DNA of 64,000 bases from Methanoregula formicica SMSP (GCF_000327485.1 NC_019943.1:248001-312000), one strand, 5' to 3'; positions 9,386-18,965 are shown, counted from the first letter of the stretch. Translations and numbers: made by a program. Notes: generated by a model not told the origin, from the letters alone.

Positions 9386-10504
9386 ATGGACATGCTGGCA
9401 AACGTTGGGCTTCTCATCATCTTTATACTCGTGCTCATCCTCCCGTTCCGGGTGAAATATATCGAGTGTAATCTCGAAGCATTCCTCTTTGTCTGTGGTG
9501 TCGCAGCGCTGACCCTTTCCGGGTTCATCACCCTTCCCGGGGAGCAGACCGGCTGGAGCATCGCGATCGTTGAGGAGGCGCTCTTCTCCTCGCTGAACAT
9601 CGCAAGCATCTGGGGCATCCCTGTCGGGATCGTCCAGATCGTCCTCCTCTTCGGTCTCCTGATCTACTTCTTCCACCACCGTATGCAGGAAGCGATTGTC
9701 GGTATGGTTGACCGGATCCCGCTGAAATGGATAGTCTTTCTCCTCATCGTCGGGCTCGGCCTGGTTTCAAGCATCATCTCCGCAATCCTTGCCGCGATCA
9801 TCCTGGTCGAGATCGTCAACGCCCTGCCGATCGTGCAGAAGGCCAAGGTGGAGGTGACCGTTGTCTCCTGTTTCTCCATCGGCCTCGGGGCGGGCCTTAC
9901 CCCCTTAGGGGAACCCCTGTCCACGATCGTTGTCTCGAAACTCTCGGGCGCCCCGTATTATGCCGGGTTCACCTTCCTCTTCGACCGGCTGGCCCTCTTC
10001 ATCATCCCGGCCGTCCTTGCGCTCGGGGTCGTCGGGGTGGTCCTCTTCTCCCGGAGCCACACCGGCAATGAGAAACTTGAATGTATCGTCCAGCGCGAGT
10101 CGCTCAGAGAGATCTTCCTCCGGGCCGGCAAGGTGTATCTCTTCATCATGGCCCTTGTCTTCCTGGGGGAGGGGTTCAAGCCGCTGATCCTCCAGTATAT
10201 CATCAGCATCCCGTCAGCCGGCCTGTACTGGATCAACATTGTCTCAGCAGTCCTTGACAACGCGACCCTTGCCGCAGCAGAGATCAGCCCGGCGCTCTCC
10301 GCCCAGCAGATCACAAGTGCTCTCATGGGCCTGCTCATTGCCGGCGGGATGCTCATCCCCGGGAATATCCCCAACATCATCGCGGCCTGCAAGCTGGGGA
10401 TCACCAGCAGCGAGTGGGCAAGGATCGGCGTCCCTCTCGGCCTTGCGCTGATGGCAGTCTTCTTTGCCATCCTCTTTGTCCCGGCCTGGCTTGGCTTTGC
10501 GTGA
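9386..10504 (+). CDS. DUF1646 family membrane protein, predicted cation transporter/antiporter
   Basis: A 372-residue integral membrane protein with about ten helices and no signal peptide. It carries the two landmark motifs of the DUF1646/COG4756 family: GAGLTPLGEPLSTIVVSKL about residues 170-188 and SAVLDNATLAAAEISP about residues 285-300. These are paired re-entrant-like loops as in ion-transporter superfamily members. It is annotated elsewhere as a putative sodium:proton antiporter, but the substrate is not established. GGAGAG precedes the start, and TGTATAATC near 9330 is a plausible TATA. It is divergent from the locus 2 ATP synthase group, which fits a shared role in ion-gradient handling (inference). 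Confidence 0.8.
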   Translation: MDMLANVGLLIIFILVLILPFRVKYIECNLEAFLFVCGVAALTLSGFITLPGEQTGWSIAIVEEALFSSLNIASIWGIPVGIVQIVLLFGLLIYFFHHRMQEAIVGMVDRIPLKWIVFLLIVGLGLVSSIISAILAAIILVEIVNALPIVQKAKVEVTVVSCFSIGLGAGLTPLGEPLSTIVVSKLSGAPYYAGFTFLFDRLALFIIPAVLALGVVGVVLFSRSHTGNEKLECIVQRESLREIFLRAGKVYLFIMALVFLGEGFKPLILQYIISIPSAGLYWINIVSAVLDNATLAAAEISPALSAQQITSALMGLLIAGGMLIPGNIPNIIAACKLGITSSEWARIGVPLGLALMAVFFAILFVPAWLGFA

Positions 10505-10520
10505 TATTCATGAGGGTGGA

Positions 10521-11075
10521 ATGCCCAGATCAATGATACCTATGAGCGATGCAGGCGGGAACATGGCGGTGGCAGAGAAGGTTGAACAGGAGATTGCACG
10601 ATTGTCCGATCCCTCCCTTGATGTCCGCCACGCTGCTGTTGCGGCCCTCCAGGAGATCGGGGAGCCGGCGGTTGTCCCGCTTCTTAAGGAACTTGCGGAA
10701 GCAGGAGACAATGACCGGCGCTGGTACGCAGCGGTTGCCCTCTCCCGGATCGGTGTTCCCGCCATCGCACCGCTCATTGAAGCCATGAAGGCCAACCCGG
10801 CGCAGGCATTCCGGCGCTATGGTGCAGCAGCACTGGGGGAGATGGGGGCAAAAGCTGTTACTCCGCTCATCGATGCCATGGCGTCCGATGAGGCAGAGCT
10901 CCGTGGTTTTCTTTCGCAGGCGCTCTGCCGGATTGGCACCCCCGCCATCGAGCCCCTGCGGCAGCGGCTGCATGATGCGGACGAGATTGTCCGGTCATGT
11001 GCCACGCTCACGCTCTGGAAGCTGGGCGAGGCGGGCGTGCCGGTCATTGTTGAAGACGCCAGAAAAGAAGACTAA
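10521..11075 (+). CDS. HEAT-repeat protein
   Basis: A 184-residue soluble protein made of four to five HEAT/PBS-lyase-like repeats of about 30 residues, each with the pattern VRHAAVAALQEIGEPAVVPLLKEL. Such repeats form helical scaffolds for protein-protein contacts. I chose ATG 10521 because GAGG at 10512-10515 lies 5 bases upstream; other in-frame ATGs follow close by. It starts 16 bases after the DUF1646 gene and is probably co-transcribed. The partner protein is unknown. Confidence 0.85.
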   Translation: MPRSMIPMSDAGGNMAVAEKVEQEIARLSDPSLDVRHAAVAALQEIGEPAVVPLLKELAEAGDNDRRWYAAVALSRIGVPAIAPLIEAMKANPAQAFRRYGAAALGEMGAKAVTPLIDAMASDEAELRGFLSQALCRIGTPAIEPLRQRLHDADEIVRSCATLTLWKLGEAGVPVIVEDARKED

Positions 11076-11126
11076 AGAAGGTTAAGGGAATTGTGCCCCG
11101 GGGGATCCGGGGCAGGGCCAATAGTT

Positions 11127-13460
11127 CTATTCTGCCGGTGCTGCCGGAGTTTCACTGGCGGCAGTCGGCGGCACGGTGTGCCCTTTCTTCCGTGAATCAA
11201 GCCATTCGGAGAGCTGCCCCATCAGCGAGAGCACCGCGGGCATGATGAAGATCGCGCCCGTCAGGGAGAACCCGACTGCGATCAGGGTCGAGATGCCGAA
11301 GTTGCTGATGATGGGGAAGGTGGCAAGGCAGAGTGCCGAGAACCCGAAGAAGGTTGCAAGGCCCGAAACCGTGATGGCGCTGCCGATCTTCTGGACGCTC
11401 TCCTGGATTGCGGCAATCGGGTTGTGCAGCCGCTCCTCCTCTTCGGCATAGCGCTCCATCACCAGGATGGTGTACTCGGCGGCGACACCGATCGTCATGG
11501 ACCCGAGCGTTGCCGTCAGCGGAGTGTAGGTAAGGCCGATGAGGTACATCATCACCGCGTTCCAGCCGACAACGAAGATGATCGGGATGATCGGGGAGAC
11601 CGCGTGGAGGTGGCGGTATACCAGGATCAGGAACGCAAAGACGAAGATGAAACCGAGCAGGGTCATCTGGTCCTTGGACTCCGACATTGACCCGAGCAGG
11701 CTGGTGTAGAGTTCGAAACTCCCGGCCGGTTCGACTGTGATCCCGACGGGTGGTTCGAGGAACTTGATCTCCTTTTCCATCTGCTCTTTGAGATCGTTCA
11801 TCTGGGTCATTTCCATGTCGGTGGTGCTGAACCGGACGATCCCGTTCATGGGGCTGCTGAGGTATGCCTCTTTCGTGCTCTGGGGGATCTTCGCAATGAC
11901 GGTGTCGAGCTCTGCCTGGGTTTTGGGCATCGCGCCGCCATTGTACTGGAGGATGTAGGTGACAATGCTGGTCGCGCCTGTCAGCTCCTTGTGATGGGCC
12001 AGTTCATAGTCCTGGAACTCTTTGATCCATTTTACCGTATCAAGATCCGTGACGCGGGACCCCTGGACCATTAAGTCCGCGGTGCTGGTTGCCCCGATAA
12101 TGCGAGTGACCTTGTCGATGTTGATCTTGGCCGGCATGTCAGAGGGGACAAACGCGTTCTCATCAGAACTGACCGGGATGGTCGGGTCGATCTGGAAGCC
12201 GATGAGGGCAATAAGGCCTGCAAGGAGCAGGACCGGCACCGGGTTCTTTGCAATCTTCACCGAGGTGCTGGTAAGGAAATCTGCGTACGAGAAGCCGCTC
12301 TTCTTTTTGTTCTGCTCCTTTCCGATGACCGTGTCACAGGCATCTGTCCCAACTGCGTAGCACTGCCCGGTCTGCGGTTTGGGCTTGTAGTTTAAGAGGA
12401 GGCCGAGCGTGGGCATGCCAATGCAGGAGAACCAGTAACAGGTATTAATACCGATGATGGCGACCAGCCCGAACGAGCGGATCATCGGGACAGTCGAAAT
12501 GAACATGGCCACGAACCCCATGGAGGTGGCCAGCATCGCGTACAGCACGGCAGGGCCGGTACGGGTCACGGTCATGAAGACCGCGTCATCAAGCGATCCC
12601 TTCCGTGCTTCTTCATCGAACCGGGCATGGAACTGGATGGCGTAATCGATCCCAAGACCGATCAGGACCGGGAATGCCCCGATCACGGCCATGTTTAAGG
12701 AGATCCCGGCAAGGCCCATGAGCCCCAGCGATGTGATGAGGCCAAGGCCCACGAGAAGGACCGGCATGAAGCGGTGGCGGACATAGGCGAACAGGATCCC
12801 CATGGTGATGACCATCAGGATCATCGCCCCGCCAATGAGGATACCCATGTTGCTGGTTAAACCGGCACCCATCTGCTGGGCGAATGCCGGGGAGCCGGAC
12901 ATCTCTACGGTCACGCCTGGCGGAATGGGGGAGCTATCGATGACGGACTCGATATTATTCAGTACCGATTTCTGCACATCCTCGGACAGGCTAGGCGTGA
13001 GCTTGATCTGGACGAGTGTTAAGACATTGGAGGGATAGAGCGTGGAGCGCAGGTCTTCGGGAAGGGCGTTGACCAGCACCAGGGTCTCATCCTTTGATGA
13101 GGGAAGCGAGCCGCCGTTGTACGCCTTGAGGTAATCGGTGATGCTCCCAACGCTCTCGATATTCTGCTGCTGCTTGATGTTCTTCTCAAGGTCGTCGATA
13201 TATGCGAGAACGTCCGGGCTGAGCGGATCGCCTGCCTCGATGATGAGGATGATCGAAGCCGATTTGTACTCCTGGTTGTATTTTGCCTGGAGGGCGCCCT
13301 GGGGAGTGTCCTTGTCAACGTAGGTCTCCCATCCGGTCTGCATGGAGAGCAGGGTCATGCCATACAGACCAATGCAGAAGACCGCGACAAGCAGGCAGGC
13401 TACGAGTTTGGGCCTCCTGGTGATGGCATGTGCGATGCCCTCGAAGATTTCCTTGATCAT
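11127..13460 (-). CDS. RND/MMPL-family exporter (hydrophobe/amphiphile efflux-3 type)
   Basis: A 777-residue membrane transporter with the duplicated RND layout: one N-terminal helix, a large extracytoplasmic loop, six helices, then the same arrangement again. The first half has PVLIGLGIDYAIQFHARFDEE and the second GSMTIGVAAEYTILVMERYAEEE, the helix-4 motifs whose acidic residues carry protons in this family. I chose ATG 13460 over an upstream in-frame ATG at 13541 because GAGGGA precedes it and the membrane helix then follows at the usual distance. It is the last gene of an operon with two COG1361 surface proteins. Known relatives export lipids or hydrophobic compounds; the substrate here is unknown. 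Confidence 0.88.
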   Translation of the reverse strand: MIKEIFEGIAHAITRRPKLVACLLVAVFCIGLYGMTLLSMQTGWETYVDKDTPQGALQAKYNQEYKSASIILIIEAGDPLSPDVLAYIDDLEKNIKQQQNIESVGSITDYLKAYNGGSLPSSKDETLVLVNALPEDLRSTLYPSNVLTLVQIKLTPSLSEDVQKSVLNNIESVIDSSPIPPGVTVEMSGSPAFAQQMGAGLTSNMGILIGGAMILMVITMGILFAYVRHRFMPVLLVGLGLITSLGLMGLAGISLNMAVIGAFPVLIGLGIDYAIQFHARFDEEARKGSLDDAVFMTVTRTGPAVLYAMLATSMGFVAMFISTVPMIRSFGLVAIIGINTCYWFSCIGMPTLGLLLNYKPKPQTGQCYAVGTDACDTVIGKEQNKKKSGFSYADFLTSTSVKIAKNPVPVLLLAGLIALIGFQIDPTIPVSSDENAFVPSDMPAKINIDKVTRIIGATSTADLMVQGSRVTDLDTVKWIKEFQDYELAHHKELTGATSIVTYILQYNGGAMPKTQAELDTVIAKIPQSTKEAYLSSPMNGIVRFSTTDMEMTQMNDLKEQMEKEIKFLEPPVGITVEPAGSFELYTSLLGSMSESKDQMTLLGFIFVFAFLILVYRHLHAVSPIIPIIFVVGWNAVMMYLIGLTYTPLTATLGSMTIGVAAEYTILVMERYAEEEERLHNPIAAIQESVQKIGSAITVSGLATFFGFSALCLATFPIISNFGISTLIAVGFSLTGAIFIMPAVLSLMGQLSEWLDSRKKGHTVPPTAASETPAAPAE

Positions 13461-13537
13461 GGCCGTCCCTCGGCACGGTGTTGGGAGTGTTTTTGTTGGG
13501 GTGGGAGCAGCTGCTCCTGCGTAAACGTCATATGCCT

Positions 13538-14872
13538 TCACTGCGGTTTTGTCTTCCGCAGGTATGCCATGTACCCGATGCCTGCTGCAAGGACCACAAG
13601 GATGAGCCCTGCAACCAGGATTGTTGTCGGGATTCCTGCGATGGTACCGGCCTTTGCCGGGAGAACCTGAATGGTCACCGGCACGGTGTCGGACTCCATG
13701 CTGTTACCCAGCGCGTCACGGAACCGGAGTTTGCTGTCGAAGGTATACATCCCCGGCTCTGTCTCCCCGCTCACGGCAACCTCGTAGAGGGCAGTCGCGG
13801 TCTCCCCGGGGCGGATCTCGCCAAGGTACGCGACCGTGCCTTCTGCGGTGACTCCTCCATGGGTGGTGATCCGCGACTGGGTCTCATAGACCGTGGTCCT
13901 GCCGTTGTTCCGGTACGTGACCTCGATGTCATCATGCGAACCTGCTGCAACAGAAGGAACGGGGGATGTCACGGAGAAACTGATCTTGGAGCTTACCGGG
14001 ATACCCACGGATTCGCTCCGGGAGGTGACGATCTCGCCCTCCCGGTTGGTATAGGTGACGGAGACATCGACCGGGTAAATCTGGTCAGCAGCGTCCTTGG
14101 AGGCAGAAATCTTGAACCGGGAGGAGATGATACCACCACTCGGGAAGTCCCCGACAAACGCGGTGCTGTCGGTCGGGATGACTGCGCTCGACCCGCTCTG
14201 CGTGAGTTTGACGCTCGCCTTAATGCCATCCTCGGGCCCGTCGTTTCGTATCTTGAGGACAACATACCCGGAAGTACCTGCACTGAGCGTGTCAGGAATG
14301 GCTTCGACCACCGCGATCTTTACCTCAGGTTTGATCCTGATGGTGACAGGGATGGTCGTGCTGGTTTTCGTGTAGGAGTACTGGTAGACATCAGCGACCT
14401 CCTGCCGCTCAATGTCGGGAACCTGGTAACTGATGGTCACCGGCAGCTGGTACTCGCCAATGGTTGCGTTCGAGGAGATCTTGGCGGAAAAGCTGACTGT
14501 CCTGCCTGCCCCCCCGGCGGGAATGTCGCCGACAAACTGCGGATCGCTCTTGACAATGATGGCATCGGTCCCCGAAGAGAGCCCGATCGTTGAGAATTTC
14601 GCCGTTGTCGGGAGGTCCTCGTAGCTGATCGTGCCCTGGTTGAGCTGTTTGAGCGTACTGACGCCGGTATTCCTGATGAGGATGGTAATGGTGGCATCCT
14701 CTCCCGGGGAGAACTCATTGGTTCCCACCACGCTGGCAGAGAGATCCGGGCTTCCCTGGAGGTATTTGGTTGCTGCGGAAGCCGGGATGATGACCGCTGC
14801 TGCGCAGACAAGGATGGCGATTGCGACAAGGGCAGCATTGCCACAAGTCCTGGAAAAACGGGAATGGGCCAT
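13538..14872 (-). CDS. COG1361-type secreted surface protein, C-terminally anchored
   Basis: A 444-residue exported protein with a signal peptide (helix AILVCAAAVIIPASA), several beta-sandwich CARDB/COG1361-like repeats marked by TITILIRNTG, VVLKIRNDGPEDG and IEVTYRNNG, and a C-terminal membrane helix (TILVAGLILVVLAAGIGYMAYL) followed by RKTKPQ. It is paralogous to the next gene on the same strand. Proteins like this are commonly encoded with RND exporters in methanogens and may act as the extracytoplasmic partner; that is inference from synteny. The gene starts 11 bases after its paralogue ends. Confidence 0.85.
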   Translation of the reverse strand: MAHSRFSRTCGNAALVAIAILVCAAAVIIPASAATKYLQGSPDLSASVVGTNEFSPGEDATITILIRNTGVSTLKQLNQGTISYEDLPTTAKFSTIGLSSGTDAIIVKSDPQFVGDIPAGGAGRTVSFSAKISSNATIGEYQLPVTISYQVPDIERQEVADVYQYSYTKTSTTIPVTIRIKPEVKIAVVEAIPDTLSAGTSGYVVLKIRNDGPEDGIKASVKLTQSGSSAVIPTDSTAFVGDFPSGGIISSRFKISASKDAADQIYPVDVSVTYTNREGEIVTSRSESVGIPVSSKISFSVTSPVPSVAAGSHDDIEVTYRNNGRTTVYETQSRITTHGGVTAEGTVAYLGEIRPGETATALYEVAVSGETEPGMYTFDSKLRFRDALGNSMESDTVPVTIQVLPAKAGTIAGIPTTILVAGLILVVLAAGIGYMAYLRKTKPQ

Positions 14873-14883
14873 GTTCTTCCCCG

Positions 14884-16263
14884 TTACTGGAGTTTCTTCT
14901 TACGGTAGTAATAGAATCCGGCAGCTGCGATGACGACCAGGACCAGCAGGGCCAGGAGTACCGGGTTGCCGGTGAGGGTTGACATGAAGTTCTTTTCGGG
15001 CACCACTTCAACATTGAGTTTTATGGGGTCCGAGACAACCTGGTTGTCAAGGGAATCGCGGTAGCGGACCTCAGCATCGATACCGTACGATTTCACGGTT
15101 GCAGTGCCATCGGCGGAAACAAGGAACGAGGCCTCTTTCATCTCTCCGGGAGCAAGGTCTCCTAAGAATGCCGAGTCATCATTGCTGCTGAAGGGGTCGA
15201 CCATGCTGATCCGGCCTACGGCCTGGTGTGCTGTTGCCCCACCGGTATTCTTGAATTGTGCCGTGATCACTTTCTTCTGGCCTGCGGCAATAGTCTGCGG
15301 TCCGGAGACGATCGCGAACTTGATCTTTCCGCCAACCGGGATGCCGATGGATTCGCTCTCGGAAGTGATTGTGTCACCGTCACTGTTCTCGTATTTGACG
15401 TACACGTCGAGAGGATAGGTCTGCTCCTCTGCACCGGAGTCAATCGATGTCCGGAAGATAGCAGTTGCCGTACCCCCGGCACGGAAATCGCCGATATAGG
15501 CACTACCCTCGGTGGGAATAACCGGGCTGCCGTCATTCCGGGCAATGCTGAGAATGGCCTTCTTCCCGTCCTCGTGACCGATGTTCTTCACAATAAGGGT
15601 CACGTAGCCCTCAGTCCCGGCGTTGAGGCCGCTGACCTGCACGGACTCCACGTCAAGGCGGACGTCCGGCTTGATCTTCACGGGGATGGTGAGGGTCTCG
15701 TTCATGGCTTTGTACCGGTATTCGATCGTGTCGTATCCATACTGGTCGGCATTATAGAGGTAGGTGTACTGCAGGGATACTGGGAGCTGGTAGGTTCCGG
15801 CCGCTGCATCGGTCGGGACTTTCACGGTGAAGGTCGCGGTTGCCGTGCTGCTTGCCGGAAGGTCGCCGGTCAGCTGCGGGTCGGACTTCACGATAAGGGG
15901 AGAACTCCCTGCGCCAAGGCCTACGGTCAGGAATTTTGCCGTGTTCGGGAGGTCATCGCGGTTTACGATATTTGATCGGACGAACTTGAACTGGTTTGTC
16001 CCGGTGTTCTGGATCACGATCCCGAGCTGGACTTCTTTTCCTGGGGTGAGCTCGTTGTTCCCGGAGATAGCCGCAGAGAGTTTCGGGCTGCCTGCAAGGT
16101 ATTGTGTCCCATCCTCTGCACTCACCGGAGCGATTGCAAACAATGTCATGGCAATGCCGGCCAGGAGCAGGAGGGACAGGTGGGGGTGGCTCCTGCCGTC
16201 CCGGCACGACGGGATTCCGGTTCTGATGAGGGAACCCCTGGTCAGGTAATTTATCGTTGTCAT
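14884..16263 (-). CDS. COG1361-type secreted surface protein, paralogue
   Basis: A 459-residue exported protein with a signal peptide (LSLLLLAGIAMTLFAIAPVSA), repeated beta-sandwich domains (VQLGIVIQNTGTNQF, VTLIVKNIGHEDG, VITAQFKNTGGAT) and a C-terminal membrane anchor with a YRKKKLQ tail. I chose ATG 16263. In-frame ATGs upstream at 16344 and 16314 lie at or before the likely TATA box (TTTTAATATG on the minus strand, about 16315-16325). First gene of the three-gene RND operon. Domain order and the IPTEGSAYIGDF/IPTDSTAFVGDF blocks show duplication with the downstream gene. Confidence 0.85.
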   Translation of the reverse strand: MTTINYLTRGSLIRTGIPSCRDGRSHPHLSLLLLAGIAMTLFAIAPVSAEDGTQYLAGSPKLSAAISGNNELTPGKEVQLGIVIQNTGTNQFKFVRSNIVNRDDLPNTAKFLTVGLGAGSSPLIVKSDPQLTGDLPASSTATATFTVKVPTDAAAGTYQLPVSLQYTYLYNADQYGYDTIEYRYKAMNETLTIPVKIKPDVRLDVESVQVSGLNAGTEGYVTLIVKNIGHEDGKKAILSIARNDGSPVIPTEGSAYIGDFRAGGTATAIFRTSIDSGAEEQTYPLDVYVKYENSDGDTITSESESIGIPVGGKIKFAIVSGPQTIAAGQKKVITAQFKNTGGATAHQAVGRISMVDPFSSNDDSAFLGDLAPGEMKEASFLVSADGTATVKSYGIDAEVRYRDSLDNQVVSDPIKLNVEVVPEKNFMSTLTGNPVLLALLVLVVIAAAGFYYYRKKKLQ

Positions 16264-16400
16264 AAGAATTTCTCGCTGTTTTCCAGATGTCTCACTAGTG
16301 TTGAATTCAATCATATTAAAACATTTCTCCAATGGGTTATACATATGAATAGTAAACTCCGGAACTCCAGCCGGGCAAACAAGATGGGCACATGCCAGCC

Positions 16401-17801
16401 TCAGCGCAGGAGGTCCTGGAGCGCATCGATACGCTGGCGCAGGGCGTTCTCCCGTTCGGCAAAATCTGTGATATCCGCAATCGTGATGTAGGTGCTGGTC
16501 ACGGAACCCTGTCGGGCAGCGGTGACCTTCCCGTGGATAAACCGCGGGATCCCGTCTTTCCTCCGGATCCAGATCCTGAACTCGCCGGGGACCCCGGAAT
16601 CCGGCTCTACACTTTTGATTATCTCTTCGATCTTCGTCTTCTCGGAAAGCGGGATGAGGCCTGCATCAGCCATTCCCCCGGATACGTTCTCCACGATTAT
16701 TGTTCCGTGGAGTCCCATGGTCATCATCTCCTCGTCTGAATAGCCGGAGATCTTGTTGATGCGGTGATTTGTGTACACCACCTTGTCGTTCTCGACAATG
16801 ATGAGGCCGTCCTGGATATTCTCTGCCATCATCCGGAACCGCTGCTCGCTCTCGCGGACCTTTGCCTCCTGGTTTTTCAGCTCTGTGATATCGGTAAAGA
16901 CGACGAAATTGTAGAGGATACTCCCGCGCCTGACGGCATTAATACGGATGTAGACAAACCGTTTCTCGCCATCTTTCCTGATGATCCACATCTTGAGATC
17001 GCCCGGGGACTCCGGGTGCGATTCGATGTCCCGGATTCGCCGTGTCACTTCGTCACGACACTCCTGAGGGATGATGGAGAGCGTGTTCATTGTCCAGAGC
17101 TCCTTGAAGGAATACCCGGTTATCTCGGCAATACGACGATTTGCGTACACGGTCTTCCCGTTCTCAAAGATGATGAGGCCGTCCCGGATGTTCTCTGCCA
17201 TCATCCGGAACCGCTCTTCGCTCTCCCGGATCTCGCGCTCGGCAAGGATGCGTTCCGTCACATCCTCAAGCACCAGGGTGATCCCTTTTCCCCCGTCATC
17301 GAATACCGTGGGGATGCACTTCTGGTGAAAAATCCGTTCCTCTTTGCCTTTCACGAGGAAGGTGACGGTTGTCTCTGCCTTTTTTTTCTCCTTTGAGATG
17401 CTGTCCAGCAGCTCGTGAACATCCACTTCGGGAGACTGGAGAAACGAGATATTCTTCCCGACAGCCTCCTCCCGGGAAAGGTGGAGCAGGGTCAGGAAAT
17501 TTGCATTGACATCGATGATCCGGAATTCGTCATCCAGCACCATGATGAGCTCCTTTGAGTAGCTCAGCATGGCGGAGAGCGGGACGCGCTGGGAAAGTGT
17601 GTACACCTTTGCCATGCCATAGGTCCGCATATCGACCTGCCCGGAGATAAGCAGGATATCCAGGTAACGCCCGATGGTATTCTTGTTCTTTTTGAGCGCT
17701 TTGGAGATGTCGGTGACACTCATGCCATTTTGGTTCTTTTTCAAAAGCTCCCGTATTGCGCCGAGTTCCTGCTGGTAATCCTGCATCATGGCTGTGAACA
17801 T
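16401..17801 (-). CDS. HTH-PAS sensor/transcription regulator with three PAS domains
   Basis: A 466-residue cytoplasmic protein. Residues about 12-65 form a winged-helix-like DNA-binding domain (SVTDISKALKKNKNTIGRYLDILLISGQVD). Three PAS domains follow, the last two near-duplicates marked by FRMMAENIRDGLIIFENGKTV and FRMMAENIQDGLIIVENDKVV. There is no histidine kinase or other output domain, so DNA binding is the likely output. I chose ATG 17801 because the TATA box at 17837-17848 rules out the TTG at 17837. It sits upstream of, and on the same strand as, the RND/COG1361 operon, making it the obvious candidate regulator (inference). The PAS ligand is unknown. Confidence 0.85.
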   Translation of the reverse strand: MFTAMMQDYQQELGAIRELLKKNQNGMSVTDISKALKKNKNTIGRYLDILLISGQVDMRTYGMAKVYTLSQRVPLSAMLSYSKELIMVLDDEFRIIDVNANFLTLLHLSREEAVGKNISFLQSPEVDVHELLDSISKEKKKAETTVTFLVKGKEERIFHQKCIPTVFDDGGKGITLVLEDVTERILAEREIRESEERFRMMAENIRDGLIIFENGKTVYANRRIAEITGYSFKELWTMNTLSIIPQECRDEVTRRIRDIESHPESPGDLKMWIIRKDGEKRFVYIRINAVRRGSILYNFVVFTDITELKNQEAKVRESEQRFRMMAENIQDGLIIVENDKVVYTNHRINKISGYSDEEMMTMGLHGTIIVENVSGGMADAGLIPLSEKTKIEEIIKSVEPDSGVPGEFRIWIRRKDGIPRFIHGKVTAARQGSVTSTYITIADITDFAERENALRQRIDALQDLLR

Positions 17802-17836
17802 GCCCGGAGGCGTTGTAGGTAATCTATTGACCTCCA

Positions 17837-17848
17837 AAATTTATAAGT
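17837..17848 (-). promoter_or_regulatory. TATA box of the HTH-PAS gene
   Basis: On the minus strand this reads CTTATAAATTTT. It places transcription start near 17813 with a short leader to ATG 17801. The divergent gene has its own TATA 40 bases away, so the two promoters are back to back. Confidence 0.55.
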
Positions 17849-17886
17849 GTTATGAATCATCAGGATGTATAATCTATTAGTGAATA

Positions 17887-17943
17887 GTTTAAATACAAAC
17901 AACGATAACACTACACTGTAGTGTATGCAGCATTCCCTGCTGC
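17887..17943 (+). promoter_or_regulatory. TATA box, palindromic operator and leader hairpin of the MscS-like gene
   Basis: GTTTAAATAC at 17887-17896 is a TATA box. About 12 bases on, ACACTACA at 17908-17915 and TGTAGTGT at 17917-17924 form a perfect inverted repeat around one C, covering the expected start site as archaeal repressor operators often do. Immediately downstream GCAGCA and TGCTGC (17927-17943) can form a 6-bp hairpin with a 5-base loop in the leader. Confidence 0.55.
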
Positions 17944-17992
17944 AACCCTATTTCAGAAGGATTAAAAAACATCGGAATCAGGAGTAATTTGT

Positions 17993-18670
17993 ATGGTGTC
18001 TGTTGACATTATTTCCCGTGGATTGGAAAACGTAGTGGCAGTTCTTCCTGCCATCATTGGTGCAGTGATTGTTCTTCTTCTTGGCTGGATTGTCGGACGT
18101 GTGCTGGGCAAGGCAGTCCGTATCATCGTCGACAAGGCCATGGCCGCTGTATCGACCGCCCCCGTGATCGGGGAATCAGATGTGGGAAAGACCGTAGCAA
18201 CATCGCATGTGTCGCTGGGCTATCTGGGCGACATCACCATGCGCTGTGTCGTGTACCTTATCGCAATCCTTGCGGCAGTTGACATCCTCAACCTCGACTA
18301 CCTCAGCAAGTTCATGACGCAGGTCCTCGAGTACATTCCGCATGTTGTCGCATTCGTGATCATCCTTGTCGTGGGTATTATCCTTGTCGATTACTTCATC
18401 GACTTCTTCAGGAAGTATTCGCAGACCTCGCAGATCGAACTGGTCACCCCGGTTCTCGTCCTGCTCCGGCTCTTCCTGTACTTCGTTGTTGTCATGCTTG
18501 CACTCTCGCAGCTCATGCTTGACCTCACGATCATCTACACGATCATCACGCCCATCTTCTGGGGCATCGGTATCGGCCTTGGCGCCTCGATCGCAATCGT
18601 TGTCTGGTTCGGTATGAAGAACCGCAGCGAACAGATCATGGACAAGGTCGTGGAATCAATCACAAAGTAA
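17993..18670 (+). CDS. TM-helix repeat protein, MscS-like membrane protein without the beta domain
   Basis: A 225-residue membrane protein with four to five helices, including the conserved TM_helix repeat type (IIGAVIVLLLGWIVGRVLGKAVRIIVDKAM). It has the look of the membrane part of small mechanosensitive channels but lacks the cytoplasmic MscS beta and alpha-beta domains. The start is supported by AGGAG 8 bases upstream. Proteins of this kind are often called conserved TM helix proteins; channel function is plausible but unproven. It is divergent from the HTH-PAS regulator, and a palindrome overlaps its promoter. Confidence 0.75.
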   Translation: MVSVDIISRGLENVVAVLPAIIGAVIVLLLGWIVGRVLGKAVRIIVDKAMAAVSTAPVIGESDVGKTVATSHVSLGYLGDITMRCVVYLIAILAAVDILNLDYLSKFMTQVLEYIPHVVAFVIILVVGIILVDYFIDFFRKYSQTSQIELVTPVLVLLRLFLYFVVVMLALSQLMLDLTIIYTIITPIFWGIGIGLGASIAIVVWFGMKNRSEQIMDKVVESITK

Positions 18671-18965
18671 GGATCACAAAAAAAGACCCTGTATTCTTGT
18701 GCAGGAAAAGGGGATTTTTTCCCCTCACTTTATACCCGTCCTTTTTTCATGCTTCCCGCAGATACCTCCGCCACTTTGGAACCGGTCCGGATCAGAGGGA
18801 GCGCTGGCAGCTGTTCCCCCCCTCCGGCAACATTCATCATGGCAGACCACGCAATACTTTTCAAGAACCATGATCCCCTTCCGGGAGGTCTCCCGTGACC
18901 GGAGGCCGGCGGATCTCTCACGGGCAGGGATCCGCACAAGGATAAGAAATCATGGAGATCCTATC

